Shown here: positions 1 to 9,259 of the stretch, piece after piece
Position numbering within the stretch: position 1 is the first letter of the stretch
Layout: each line of letters begins with the position of its first letter
NCBI GenBank assembly: GCA_963779845.1
Contig: CAVZZV010000006.1
Location: 558,001-622,000 of the forward strand
DNA: 64,000 nt
Source of the DNA: CAVZZV01 sp963779845
GTDB taxonomy: Bacteria > Bacteroidota > Bacteroidia > Bacteroidales > GCA-2748055
Reading direction: 5' to 3'
Translations under genes and position numbers: made by a program
Notes under the pieces: generated by a model
Told to the model about the DNA's origin: nothing
Seen by the model: the letters and a program-made list of their open reading frames with translations, nothing else
Database searches by the model: none

Positions 1-1887
1 AGAAAGCTGGTAAAACAATTTTCCGATGATACAAAACTCATAGTGACTACTATCCAGAAGCTGAATACTGCAATAAGTAAAAAACAGCATCTTAAGTCCA
101 TGGAGGCAGTCAGAGATGAAAGAATCATATTCATTTTTGATGAATGCCATCGCAGTCAGTTTGGTGAGACCCATGCCAGGATTACAGGTTATTTCAGGAA
201 TTTCCAGATGTTCGGTTTTACTGGTACACCAATATTCGCTGACAATGCCTTTAAAAACATTCAGGGAAAAAGAACTACAAAGGATCTGTTCGGAGAATGC
301 CTCCATAAATACGTGATTACCGATGCCATCCGGGATGAGAATGTTTTGAAATTCAGTATTGAGTATGTTGGCAAATATAAAGACAGAAAGAGTGCTAACG
401 ACATAGATATTCAGGTTGAAGCCATCGATGTGGAGGAACTAATGGAGTCTGAACAGCGTCTGGAAAAGATCGTTGATTACATCATTGCCTACCACCCTGC
501 AAAAACACACAATAAATCATTCACAGGTCTTTTCGCGGTAAGTAGTATTAAATCATTGATTAACTACTACGAAATCTTTAAACGCAAGAAGGATGAAGGC
601 AAGCATAACCTGAAGATTGCCACGATATTCAGCTACACTGCAAATGAAGAGGATGTCGATGCCGATGGATTCATACCAGAAGAACTGCTTATGGCTGCGG
701 AGCCTGAAGCAAGCTATGCAACTGCTCACAGCAGGGAAAAACTGGATGAATTCATTGAGGATTACAACAAGCTGTTTAATAGCGCATATTCCACCCGCGA
801 TAGTCAGAGTTTTTACAATTACTACAATGATATCAGCAAGAAGGTAAAGGAAGGCAAGGTTGATATCCTGCTTGTGGTGAATATGTTCCTGACAGGATTT
901 GACAGTCCTGCTCTGAACACATTATATGTTGATAAGAATCTCAGGTACCATGGACTTATTCAGACATATTCCCGTACAAATCGTATCCTCAATGAGCTCA
1001 AATCACAGGGTAACATTGTTTCTTTCCGAAATCTTAAATCATCTACTGATGAGGCTATAACTTTATTCAGCAATAAAGAAGCCATTGAAGAAATCATCAT
1101 GGATCCTTATGATGATTATGTTAAATTCTTTAATCGGGCATATACACAGCTCCTTAGTATAGCTCCTACAGTTGGCAGCGTTGATGATCTGGAAACCGAA
1201 GAAGATGAACTTTCTTTTATTAAAGCTTTCCGGGACCTGATGCGTATTAAAAATATCCTTGCATCTTTCTCAGACTTCAAATGGGAAGATCTGTATATGA
1301 AAGAGCAGGACTTCGAGGATTATAAATCCAAATATCTTGATCTCCACGATAAGGTGAAATCAAATAATCAGGTTGAAAAGGTAAGCATATTGAATGATGT
1401 GGATTTTGAGCTGGAACTGATCCATCGTGATGAAATAAACGTTAGTTATATCATTCAGTTGCTGATTAAATTAAAAGCCAATCAAAAGAAGGAAGCTGAG
1501 AAAATAGAAAAGGAGATTCAGAATCTTCTGAATTCAGAAAAACAACTGCGGAGTAAGAAGGAGCTGATAGAAAAATTCATCAGGGAAAACCTGGCTGGAA
1601 TAGAAAACACTGAAGAAATACCTCAGGAGTTTGAGAAGTTCTGGAACATTGAGCAAGACAGAGCATTCCTACAACTAATTCACGATGAAAACCTGAGTAA
1701 AGAACGAACCCAGGCACTTATTGAGCATTACCTTTATGCTGAGAAAGAACCCATGAGGGATGATATTCTCGATCTTCTGGAAAGTGATAAACCAACCCTT
1801 CTTCAACGAAAGATTACGGGTGAGAGGATATCAAAGAGAATCATCACTTATGTTGAAACTTTTATAAATGGATTTGTTGGTGTATAA
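1..1887 (+). CDS. hsdR: Type I restriction enzyme R subunit (HsdR), 3' part
   Basis: This is the motor/translocase and C-terminal part of an HsdR subunit; the reading frame is open at base 1, so the endonuclease domain and first helicase motifs lie outside the window. Visible are the DEAD-box-type motif II DECH near residue 47, the FTGTP motif near 73, and a motif V/VI-like stretch near 295-320 (TGFDSPALNTLYVDKNL, then QTYSRTNR). A charged, probably coiled-coil region follows at about 480-530. In the family, HsdR with HsdM and HsdS forms the restriction complex that translocates DNA with ATP and cleaves it. hsdM/hsdS must lie upstream, not seen here. A GTG at 43 is only an internal codon. Confidence 0.93.
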   Translation, partial: RKLVKQFSDDTKLIVTTIQKLNTAISKKQHLKSMEAVRDERIIFIFDECHRSQFGETHARITGYFRNFQMFGFTGTPIFADNAFKNIQGKRTTKDLFGECLHKYVITDAIRDENVLKFSIEYVGKYKDRKSANDIDIQVEAIDVEELMESEQRLEKIVDYIIAYHPAKTHNKSFTGLFAVSSIKSLINYYEIFKRKKDEGKHNLKIATIFSYTANEEDVDADGFIPEELLMAAEPEASYATAHSREKLDEFIEDYNKLFNSAYSTRDSQSFYNYYNDISKKVKEGKVDILLVVNMFLTGFDSPALNTLYVDKNLRYHGLIQTYSRTNRILNELKSQGNIVSFRNLKSSTDEAITLFSNKEAIEEIIMDPYDDYVKFFNRAYTQLLSIAPTVGSVDDLETEEDELSFIKAFRDLMRIKNILASFSDFKWEDLYMKEQDFEDYKSKYLDLHDKVKSNNQVEKVSILNDVDFELELIHRDEINVSYIIQLLIKLKANQKKEAEKIEKEIQNLLNSEKQLRSKKELIEKFIRENLAGIENTEEIPQEFEKFWNIEQDRAFLQLIHDENLSKERTQALIEHYLYAEKEPMRDDILDLLESDKPTLLQRKITGERISKRIITYVETFINGFVGV

Positions 1888-1892
1888 TCAAT

Positions 1893-2183
1893 CTAAGACA
1901 TTATTAAAAATTCTTCTATTGTTTTCTGCCATTCCTGTAAAATAAGGAATGAATTTTTCGAATTTTGAAGACTGGTCGAATATAACTTCCTAAAATGATA
2001 CTTTTTTAATATATCTGGAAAAGCTTTTTTAAAATATTTATAAGCATTACCACCATTGAATAATAAGTATTTTATTTGATGATTTTCAAGAAGCAATGAA
2101 TGAAACTCGTTAATCTCAGGATTTATTATTTTTGAATCGGAGGAATTTATTTTAGTTGCACTTAACAGAAATGAAATTTTCAT
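1893..2183 (-). pseudogene. Relic of a uracil/hypoxanthine-DNA glycosylase-type gene, N-terminus missing
   Basis: The 96-residue frame resembles the C-terminal half of the DNA-deoxyinosine (hypoxanthine) glycosylase branch of the uracil-DNA glycosylase superfamily: an SDSKIINPEINEF stretch, then IKYLLFNGGNAYKYFKK, a degraded counterpart of the usual LPSTSPAN motif (YSTSLQNSKNS), and a final EEKxxxW-like LQEWQKTIEEF. The N-terminal half with the glycine-rich active-site region (GTMPG-like) is absent. The frame begins exactly where the downstream helicase gene starts on the other strand, so the missing part was probably replaced by that gene. Assignment is from memory of family motifs; a small intact gene of unknown function is the alternative. 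Confidence 0.5.
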
Positions 2184-2201
2184 TTGTTTTTAAACAAAAA
2201 C

Positions 2202-5200
2202 ATGCCCCAAATTACCTTTCTCGATACTGAAACAGATACTAAAGAAGCCAAAATTCATGACATAGGTTGTGTTAGACATGACGATGCTGTATTTCATTCA
2301 AATTCAGTTGAAAAGCTGATACGTTTCCTGGATGGTTCGGAATTTCTTTGCGGACATAATATTATTGACCACGATTTAAAACATTTACGGAAAACAACTT
2401 TTGAACAGAAATTCGATGTTTTTAAACCCATTGACACCTTATACCTTTCTCCTCTTCTATTTCCGCATAAGCCTTACCATAAATTATTAAAGGATGATAA
2501 ACTTCTAACCGAAGAATTGAATAATCCGGTTAATGACTCTAAAAAAGCCAGGGAATTGTTCTATGATGAAATAAATGCTTTTCAGCGCCTTGATGAAAAT
2601 ATTAAAAAGATTTATTTCTCACTATTAGAAAATGCAAGTCATTTTAGATTTTTCTTTGAATACATTGAATATCAATCCGAATATTTAAGTGAACAGGAAC
2701 TTCAAATCGCAATACGGAAAGTCCTTTTAGGAAAGATTTGTTTGAATGCTAATATCAGAGCTTTTATTGAGAATTATCCTGTTGAATTGGCGTATAGTAT
2801 ATCTTTTTTAAGGGCAGATAATCGCGATTCCATTACGCCTCCCTGGGTTTTGAAAAATTATCCGGAGGTCGATCGTATCATGCATCTTTTAAAAGCAAAT
2901 CCGTGTTTGCAAGGATGCCAATACTGTGATTCCACGCTTGATCCAAAAAAGAACTTGAAAAAATTCTTTGGCTTTGAATCCTTTCGAACCTATGAAGGTA
3001 AATCATTACAGGAAGACGCCATCAAAGCCGCTATAGACAATAAATCCATTCTTACTATTTTCCCAACAGGAGGTGGTAAATCTCTTACTTTTCAGCTTCC
3101 GGCTCTCATCGCAGGGGAAACAAGCCGCGGACTTACGGTTGTTATTTCACCACTTCAATCTTTAATGAAAGATCAGGTCGACAGTCTCGAGGATAAAGGA
3201 ATTACAGATGCGGTTACAATAAACGGACTTCTCGATCCCATTGAGAGGAGCAAATCTATTGAAAGAGTTGAAAATGGTTCTGCATCTATTCTATATATTT
3301 CACCGGAGTCCTTACGTTCAAAAACGCTGGAAAAATTATTAATCGGTCGAAAAATTGCCCGTTTTGTCATTGATGAAGCACATTGTTTTTCTTCCTGGGG
3401 TCAAGATTTCAGGGTTGATTATCTTTATATTGGTGATTTTATTAAAAATCTTCAGGAACTTAAAAATCTTTCAGAAAAGATACCTGTATCCTGTTTTACA
3501 GCTACAGCGAAATTGAAAGTAATAGAGGATATTTGCGCCTACTTTGAAGCGAAACTTTCCTTGAAACTTCAACTATTCAAATCAGATACTTCACGAAAAA
3601 ATCTTCATTACAAAGTTATTCCCGGCCTCGATGATGAACAAAAATATTCAAGATTAAGAAGTCTTATTGAAGAAAAGGATTGTCCTTCCATTGTTTATGT
3701 GTCACGAACCAAAAAGGCGTCAGAATTGGCAGCTCGCCTCTCACAGGATGGTTATACTGCGAGCCCCTATCATGGGAAGATGGAAAAGGCAGAGAAATCA
3801 CACAATCAAAATGCTTTTAAAGAAGGAGAGATTCAGATTATTGTGGCCACCTCGGCATTTGGTATGGGTGTAGATAAAAAAGACGTGGGAATGGTTATTC
3901 ATTATGATATTTCTGATTCTCTGGAGAACTATGTTCAGGAGGCAGGAAGGGCGGGAAGAGACGAAAATATTACAGCCGATTGTTATGTTTTGTATGATGA
4001 AAATGATATCAATAAACATTTTTCGCTTCATAACCAGTCAAAACTGAGCATTAAAGAAGTTCAACAAATATGGCGGGCCATAAAAGACCTCGGTAAATTT
4101 AAAAACGGCTTGTCTAATTCACCTCTTGAGATTGCACGAAAGGCAGGATGGGATGAGAATATCAATGATATAGAAACGAGGGTGACAACAGCTATTTCAG
4201 CTCTTGAGCAGTCCGGTTATCTCAAACGAATTCATAATTCACCAAGGATATTTGCAACAAGCATATTGGCTAAGAATGCTGATGAAGCAATTGCAAAGAT
4301 TAATAATTCATCAAATTTTAAAGAAGAAGAAAAAGAAAAGGGTATTCGAATTATCAAGAAACTTATTTCAACCAGAAGCAAGGCGCACCCTAATGAAGAA
4401 ATCCCGGAATCGAGAGTTGATCATATCGCTGATCATTTGGGATTAGGGGGAAAGGAAGTTATTAGAATTTTGAATCTTTTGCGCGAAGCAAAAGTTCTTG
4501 CCGACGACAAAGATATGTCAGCCTATATTCATAAAGAGGGTAATAAAAATCAATCTTTAAATATCTTAAAATCCTTTGCCCAGATTGAAAAACTTTTATT
4601 GAGCAAAATAGAATATGAAGGTCAGGTTTACAATCTAAAGGAATTTAATGAAGCTATTTCTGAAGCAGGAGTTTCTGGAGTGAATCCGAATAAAATAAAA
4701 ATAATATTTAATTTCTGGGCTATAAAAAACTGGATCACAAGAAAGTATGAAGATCATGCAAGAAATCATATTTCAATTCATTTTAAAATACCAAAAGAAG
4801 AATTGAGTAGAAAGTTTCAAGTGCGTCATGAACTTAGCAGTTTTGTCATTGATTACCTGTATCAAAAATTTCAGAAGGATCCGCAAAAAAAAGAAGAATC
4901 AGATGTTGTACTGATCGAATTCTCAGTACTGGATTTAAAGGAACAGTATGAACAATCAAATAAAATGTTCATGTCCAAAATATCTACTAAAGATATTGAA
5001 GATACGCTTTTTTATCTTTCGAGAATAGAAGCTATAAAAATAGAAGGGAATTTCCTGGTCATCTACAATACGCTCAATATTAGCCGTATAGAGCAGAATA
5101 ATAAAGTTCAGTATAAAACAAAAGACTACGAGACTTTGCAGAATTTTTATACCAATAAAGTACAGCAAATTCATATAGTGGCTGAATATGCCAGGAAGAT

Positions 5201-7016
5201 GATCGAGGATTATAAGTCAGCTCTAAAGTTTGTGGATGATTATTTCACCTTAAATTATTCCTCGTTTTTACGAATTTATTTCCCGGGTAGTAAGGAAGAT
5301 GAAATAAATAGGACCATAAGTCCTGCGAAATTCAAAAAAATGTTTGGAATATTATCTCCGCCTCAATTGAAAATAATTAACGATAATAAATCAAAGAATA
5401 TCGTTGTGGCTGCAGGACCAGGGAGTGGGAAAACTATGGTCCTGGTGCATAAGCTTGCCTCCCTTTTGTTAATGGAAGATGTTAAGAGTGAACAATTGTT
5501 AATGCTTACCTTTTCGAGAGCAGCAACTTCCGAATTTAAACTGAGATTAATTGATTTGGTTGGCAAACAGGCTCATTATATTGATATTAAAACCTTTCAT
5601 TCTTTTTGCTTTGATCTGTTAGGTCGGGTGGGCAAACTGGAAAAATTGGACAACATAATCAGAACAACCATAGAGAAGATAAGATCCGGTGAAGTTGAAA
5701 GGGCAAAAATTACTAAAACGGTTTTAGTGATTGATGAGGCACAAGATATTAATAAAGATGAGTATGATCTAATTATTTCACTGATGGAAGTAAATGAGGA
5801 AATGAGGGTTATAGCCGTTGGAGATGATGATCAGAACGTATATACTTTCCGGGGGGCCGATTCAAAATTTTTGTCTGATTTTATTTATAAGGAACAAGCT
5901 ACAAAGTATGAATTAACAGATAATTATCGAGCTAAAAATAATCTGGTTGAATTTTCGAATCTCTTTGTAAAAAGCATTCCAAATAGATTAAAAGAAACGC
6001 CCATTAACGCTGTAAGTAAAGAGAATGGTGAGATTAGGTTAATAATGTATAATTGTAATGAGATGGTTATTCCTCTTGTGGAAGATATTTCAACGGCTAG
6101 GCTCAAAGGGACAACGGGCGTTTTAACCAGCACAAATGATGAAGCTATGCAGGTTGCCGGACTTTTGGGACATAGAAAAATAAAATCCAGGTTAATTCAA
6201 AAAGAAGACGGATTCAGATTAAGTGATCTGGAAGAATTTAGATTTTTCTTAGATTACTTTGAGGATAATAAATCGTCAAAAAAAATATCTGTAGAATTAT
6301 GGGATGAAGCCATTGAAAATTTAGTGGAGAAATTTAAAGGGACCAGAAATATAGAAGTCTGCCTATCGTTGATTGATCAGTTTGGCGAAGAATATTTGAA
6401 CGGTAAATATTTGTCAGATTTAAAATCCTATATCAGTGAATCAGAGTTTGGTGATTTTGTGAAAAATAAAGAGGAGACTATTATTGTATCCACCATTCAT
6501 AAAGCTAAAGGAAAAGAGTTTGATACTGTTTTTCTTCTTTTGAATAAATTTGACATTCACCCTGATGATAAAAAGCGACAGTTATACGTTGCTATGACCA
6601 GAGCAAAGAAAGATTTAAATATACATCTTAACAATAGTTTTCTTGCATTGGACTATAACTCTGATGTAATCTTTAAAGAAGATAAAATTCAATATGAGGC
6701 ACCCAAAAATTTGCATATTCAGTTAAGCCATCAAGATGTTAACCTGGGCTATTTTAAATATGTCCAGGGAAGAATAATAGATTTAAGATGTGGTGCCTCC
6801 CTGAAGCTAGATGAAGAAGGTTGTCGTGATAATAAGAATTTACAAGTATTAAAGTTCTCAAAGAAATTTAAGGAGCAATTGGAGCATTATTCATCTGAAG
6901 GTTATAAACCTTCTTCCGCGAATTTAAATTTCAAAGTTTATTGGAAATTAAAGGAAGAGGATATGGAGTTAATGATTTTACTCCCTGAAATGATATTAAG
7001 CAGAGTCACTCAATAG
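2202..7016 (+). CDS. DEDD exonuclease - RecQ helicase - UvrD/Rep helicase fusion
   Basis: A 1604-residue protein fusing three nucleic-acid engines. Residues about 1-180 carry a DEDD 3'-5' exonuclease fold (DTETD as Exo I, GHNIIDHDL as Exo II, later NDS). From about 270 a RecQ superfamily 2 helicase follows: Walker A PTGGGKS near 290, VIDEAHCFSSWGQDFR near 390, and the AGRAGRDE motif near 590. From about 1060 a superfamily 1 UvrD/Rep helicase follows: GPGSGKT, VIDEAQDINKDE, GDDDQNVYTFRGAD, STIHKAKGKEFD and YVAMTRAK. RecQ alone is usually near 600-700 residues. I chose ATG 2202 rather than the in-frame TTG at 2184 because the exonuclease fold starts directly after it. Neighbours suggest a role in a defence or repair island. 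It is more AT-rich than the housekeeping genes at 45-60 kb. Confidence 0.9.
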   Translation: MPQITFLDTETDTKEAKIHDIGCVRHDDAVFHSNSVEKLIRFLDGSEFLCGHNIIDHDLKHLRKTTFEQKFDVFKPIDTLYLSPLLFPHKPYHKLLKDDKLLTEELNNPVNDSKKARELFYDEINAFQRLDENIKKIYFSLLENASHFRFFFEYIEYQSEYLSEQELQIAIRKVLLGKICLNANIRAFIENYPVELAYSISFLRADNRDSITPPWVLKNYPEVDRIMHLLKANPCLQGCQYCDSTLDPKKNLKKFFGFESFRTYEGKSLQEDAIKAAIDNKSILTIFPTGGGKSLTFQLPALIAGETSRGLTVVISPLQSLMKDQVDSLEDKGITDAVTINGLLDPIERSKSIERVENGSASILYISPESLRSKTLEKLLIGRKIARFVIDEAHCFSSWGQDFRVDYLYIGDFIKNLQELKNLSEKIPVSCFTATAKLKVIEDICAYFEAKLSLKLQLFKSDTSRKNLHYKVIPGLDDEQKYSRLRSLIEEKDCPSIVYVSRTKKASELAARLSQDGYTASPYHGKMEKAEKSHNQNAFKEGEIQIIVATSAFGMGVDKKDVGMVIHYDISDSLENYVQEAGRAGRDENITADCYVLYDENDINKHFSLHNQSKLSIKEVQQIWRAIKDLGKFKNGLSNSPLEIARKAGWDENINDIETRVTTAISALEQSGYLKRIHNSPRIFATSILAKNADEAIAKINNSSNFKEEEKEKGIRIIKKLISTRSKAHPNEEIPESRVDHIADHLGLGGKEVIRILNLLREAKVLADDKDMSAYIHKEGNKNQSLNILKSFAQIEKLLLSKIEYEGQVYNLKEFNEAISEAGVSGVNPNKIKIIFNFWAIKNWITRKYEDHARNHISIHFKIPKEELSRKFQVRHELSSFVIDYLYQKFQKDPQKKEESDVVLIEFSVLDLKEQYEQSNKMFMSKISTKDIEDTLFYLSRIEAIKIEGNFLVIYNTLNISRIEQNNKVQYKTKDYETLQNFYTNKVQQIHIVAEYARKMIEDYKSALKFVDDYFTLNYSSFLRIYFPGSKEDEINRTISPAKFKKMFGILSPPQLKIINDNKSKNIVVAAGPGSGKTMVLVHKLASLLLMEDVKSEQLLMLTFSRAATSEFKLRLIDLVGKQAHYIDIKTFHSFCFDLLGRVGKLEKLDNIIRTTIEKIRSGEVERAKITKTVLVIDEAQDINKDEYDLIISLMEVNEEMRVIAVGDDDQNVYTFRGADSKFLSDFIYKEQATKYELTDNYRAKNNLVEFSNLFVKSIPNRLKETPINAVSKENGEIRLIMYNCNEMVIPLVEDISTARLKGTTGVLTSTNDEAMQVAGLLGHRKIKSRLIQKEDGFRLSDLEEFRFFLDYFEDNKSSKKISVELWDEAIENLVEKFKGTRNIEVCLSLIDQFGEEYLNGKYLSDLKSYISESEFGDFVKNKEETIIVSTIHKAKGKEFDTVFLLLNKFDIHPDDKKRQLYVAMTRAKKDLNIHLNNSFLALDYNSDVIFKEDKIQYEAPKNLHIQLSHQDVNLGYFKYVQGRIIDLRCGASLKLDEEGCRDNKNLQVLKFSKKFKEQLEHYSSEGYKPSSANLNFKVYWKLKEEDMELMILLPEMILSRVTQ

Positions 7017-7117
7017 ATTAAATATTTTTACTATCAATATGTATTTGCTTTAATCCACTTCAAAAACAACAAAGGGAGAGGATATCTTGATTATTTCTAA
7101 TAATTATTAACTTTAAA

Positions 7118-7384
7118 TTAAAAAACAGAACCTAATAATGAAGCTAAGGTAAATGGCTGGCTTTTTTGACAAGTTGTAAATATAGAAAAACTGTTTGAAT
7201 TTTGTCTTTGCAGAACCGAAACGGAAGCAGGCTCTATTTCGGCAAGCTTGCAGAGTTCTTTCACAAATTCAATCGAAGGGATCAGGCCTTTCTCGGCCCT
7301 ATCTCTCAATTCTTCCAATCGTTCGCTAAGTTTTTTAAACCTGGGATCTCCAGCATGCTTCTTAAAACGCTTAAAAGAATTTTC
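7118..7384 (-). pseudogene. Relic of a second HsdR C-terminal segment
   Basis: Read on the minus strand, the frame from 7384 gives KRFKKHAGDPRFKKLSERL and then EELRDRAEKGLIPSIEFVKEL, which matches the C-terminal helical region typical of many HsdR subunits (DPKFRxLSERLExLRERxExGxxxSIEFLKxLLxLA). Similarity stops after about 50 residues and a stop codon lies directly upstream, so this is a short internal fragment, not a gene. It does not belong to the hsdR at the window start, which lies on the other strand and ends differently. No start codon or ribosome site fits. Confidence 0.6.
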
Positions 7385-7425
7385 TCAAGAAATATTTCAT
7401 ATATTTGTATGAAAATATTCACGTC

Positions 7426-7803
7426 ATGGAAGCAAACGATTTTTTATTTATAGAGGAAACAAGAAAGGGAATTGATAAAGCAGCCTTTCAAAAAGTGGTA
7501 AAGCAAACCAATCTGTCGTTTAAAGAATTTGCAAGTTATTTACATGTTTCCGGGAGGATGATCCAGAGTAAGGAAGCCCATGAAAAGTTACCGTTGAAAG
7601 TTACTGAACATACGCTTTTCATCAAAAAATTGTATGAATTTGGAGTTGAAATATTTGGAGATGTAGAAAGGTTTAATCAATGGATGCAGGCACCTAATCC
7701 GGTTCTTGGAAATGAGATACCAAAATCATATTTAGACACAATATCAGGTATCATGTTCTTACGGAACAAATTAAATGAAATTGCTCACGGCTTCGTGGCT
7801 TAA
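7426..7803 (+). CDS. Xre/MbcA/ParS-type antitoxin of a RES-Xre module
   Basis: A 125-residue antitoxin that should bind and neutralise the RES toxin encoded 2 nt downstream. The N-terminal half is an Xre-like helix-turn-helix (residues about 15-60: AFQKVVKQTNLSFKEFASYL then VSGRMIQ). The C-terminal half carries the DUF2384 toxin-binding helices (FGDVERFNQWMQAPNPVLGN, then LDTISGI). In the family this domain blocks the NAD-binding site of the toxin and the complex represses its own promoter. I chose ATG 7426 over TTG 7405. A TATATTTG box at 7400-7407 may be the promoter -7 element. Antitoxin-first order fits the family. Confidence 0.88.
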   Translation: MEANDFLFIEETRKGIDKAAFQKVVKQTNLSFKEFASYLHVSGRMIQSKEAHEKLPLKVTEHTLFIKKLYEFGVEIFGDVERFNQWMQAPNPVLGNEIPKSYLDTISGIMFLRNKLNEIAHGFVA

Positions 7804-7805
7804 AT

Positions 7806-8276
7806 ATGAAACTTTACAGAATAGCATACAGGGCTTATGCAGACCTAAGTGGCATAGGGGGTCTTAGTACTTCCGGCAGATGGACCCAGCAGGGGTATCC
7901 GGTTATATATTTTTCTGAAAGCCTTTCATTGGCAGCCTGGGAAAAATTAATGCAATTTGAATCCGTGAAATATATCCCAAATGTATATGTTTCACTCACG
8001 GTTGAGGTACCGGAAAGCAGCATTCAGATAGTAACAAAAGAAGAACTGGACAAAAGCATAGAAGGCTGGGATTCTTTCCCGCATCATTCCGGCACAAGAG
8101 TAATAGGCACAAACTTTTTAAAAGACAAAAAATATTTGTTGCTAAGAGTTCCCTCGGCAGTCATACAAGATGAATTTAACTATATAATGAACCCTATACA
8201 TCCTTTGAGTATAGAAGCCAAAATCATTGAAACGAAACCATTCATTTTCGATGAACGATTGAAAATAAAAAAATAA
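7806..8276 (+). CDS. RES-domain toxin (NAD+-degrading)
   Basis: A 156-residue RES-domain protein. Characterised relatives (MbcT of Mycobacterium tuberculosis, RES of Pseudomonas putida) destroy cellular NAD+. The start MKLYRIAY is typical, and Arg in SGRW near 25, Tyr near 35 (VIYFSE) and Glu near 46 (AAWEK) sit where the conserved RES residues are expected; the C-terminal LLRVPSAVIQDEFNYIMNP gives the Ser and Asn of the domain. Length is normal for the family, so the module looks intact. It starts 2 nt after the antitoxin stop, which fits translational coupling. A broken four-helix-bundle copy begins about 20 nt after its stop. Confidence 0.92.
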   Translation: MKLYRIAYRAYADLSGIGGLSTSGRWTQQGYPVIYFSESLSLAAWEKLMQFESVKYIPNVYVSLTVEVPESSIQIVTKEELDKSIEGWDSFPHHSGTRVIGTNFLKDKKYLLLRVPSAVIQDEFNYIMNPIHPLSIEAKIIETKPFIFDERLKIKK

Positions 8277-8297
8277 CAATATTGGGATTTGTGCTAA

Positions 8298-8486
8298 AGA
8301 TTTTCAAAGGCAGACAAACGGAATTTCTATGTTATTGCGCGAGGATCCTGCTTTGAATGCGTGGCTATTTTTGATTCCCTGAAAGATGAAGGAGATCTAA
8401 ATAAAGACAGTTTTGACGAATTTTATTCAATCCTTGAAGAAATCTCAAAAATGCTATACGCGATGATAAGAAATCTTGAGAAGTAA
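8298..8486 (+). pseudogene. 5'-truncated copy of the S23/IVP four-helix-bundle gene
   Basis: From about 8298 the sequence is almost identical to the second half of the gene at 11137-11484, reading KADKRNFYVIARGSCFECV and ending at the same TAA. The first half is missing; the break lies about 20 nt after the RES toxin stop codon. Near-identity continues past the stop into the downstream repeat to about 8680, so this is the end of a recent segmental duplication, not an old relic. Confidence 0.85.
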
Positions 8487-8810
8487 GGGCTTCCTCTTGC
8501 TAATTACATCGACCCCCAAATTGGGGGCAGCAACATCCAAACTAATCCAATCGAAGTGAAATCTTCATTCCTCTTGCAGTAATCCCCAAACTCCAGGCTA
8601 TTCCCCCCTCTCTTGCTCTCTACTCACACTCCAAACTAATTCTACTCACACTCCAAACTAATTCTACTCCAAACTAATTCAGTGTGAGTTTGAGTTTGAG
8701 TATTTAGGGAAAATTAATTTGTAGTACAAATTTCTTTTCAACGCAGTAATCCCCAAACTCCAGGCTATTCCCCCTCTCTTGCTCTCTACTCACACTCCAA
8801 ACTAATTTTG
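8487..8810 (+). repeat. CCAAACTAATT repeat region, copy 1
   Basis: This stretch holds five copies of the core CCAAACTAAT with spacers such as CTACTCACACT. It starts with a hairpin-like palindrome (CCCCCAAATTGGGGG near 8512-8526). Near 8669-8715 the core is followed by GTGTGAGTTTGAGTTTGAG and then AATTAATTTG, giving a fold-back with the core. The same layout follows the whole four-helix-bundle genes at 11485-11690 and 16358-16618. The last copy runs straight into a tmRNA 3' fragment. Confidence 0.8.
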
Positions 8811-8831
8811 TGGAGCTGCGGGGACTCGAAC
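8811..8831 (-). other. 21-nt duplicate of the tmRNA 3' end (possible att remnant)
   Basis: Bases 8811-8831 are identical to 16619-16639, the 3' end of the intact tmRNA (acceptor strand plus half of the T arm). The match extends upstream through the CCAAACTAATT repeat that flanks both copies, and breaks after ACTCGAAC. tmRNA 3' ends are common integration sites, so this may be the distal end of an old insertion, but no integrase lies between the copies. Confidence 0.65.
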
Positions 8832-9206
8832 GTTTACGTTTATTCCCTTATTATATAGGCATTACAGAGGGATGGTATTTATGAGGTATCCGAATAAGGG
8901 TCGATATTGCTATATATACCCGGATATGAATATACCAGGTGCGGCTATGAGCCTTTGTGTGCAGTGTTTATAAATCCTCAAGATTTTTTTTCTTCAAGAC
9001 TTCCAACAGTTTTTCTTTAATTACCGAAATTGTTTATCTGCGGAGAAGCAGTTAAAAACATAGAACGTCAAATGTGTTCATAAGTTCTTATTGGCAATGA
9101 GTGGTCTTTTATTTTAAATATGTAAATTTGAAAGAGGATCCTCTAAACCCGAACGCCGAACCAATATTTATACACAATACGGGTAAAAATGGGCATATAT
9201 ATGTAT
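8832..9206. other. Gene-free stretch
   Basis: No convincing coding region, RNA gene or terminator is seen. The base composition is AT-rich and the sequence changes abruptly from the repeat region at 8831. Confidence 0.5.
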
Positions 9207-9221
9207 ATTGTGTGTAATGTG
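9207..9221 (+). repeat. Left arm of a 15-bp inverted repeat flanking the gene at 9260
   Basis: The arm ATTGTGTGTAATGTG matches the reverse complement of 10257-10271 (ATTGTGTGTAGTGTG) at 14 of 15 positions. The two arms enclose one unrecognised gene, giving a cassette-like unit of about 1.06 kb. Confidence 0.6.
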
Positions 9222-9259
9222 CGCACATATTCCGTAGAAGATAATTTAAATTCTAATAA

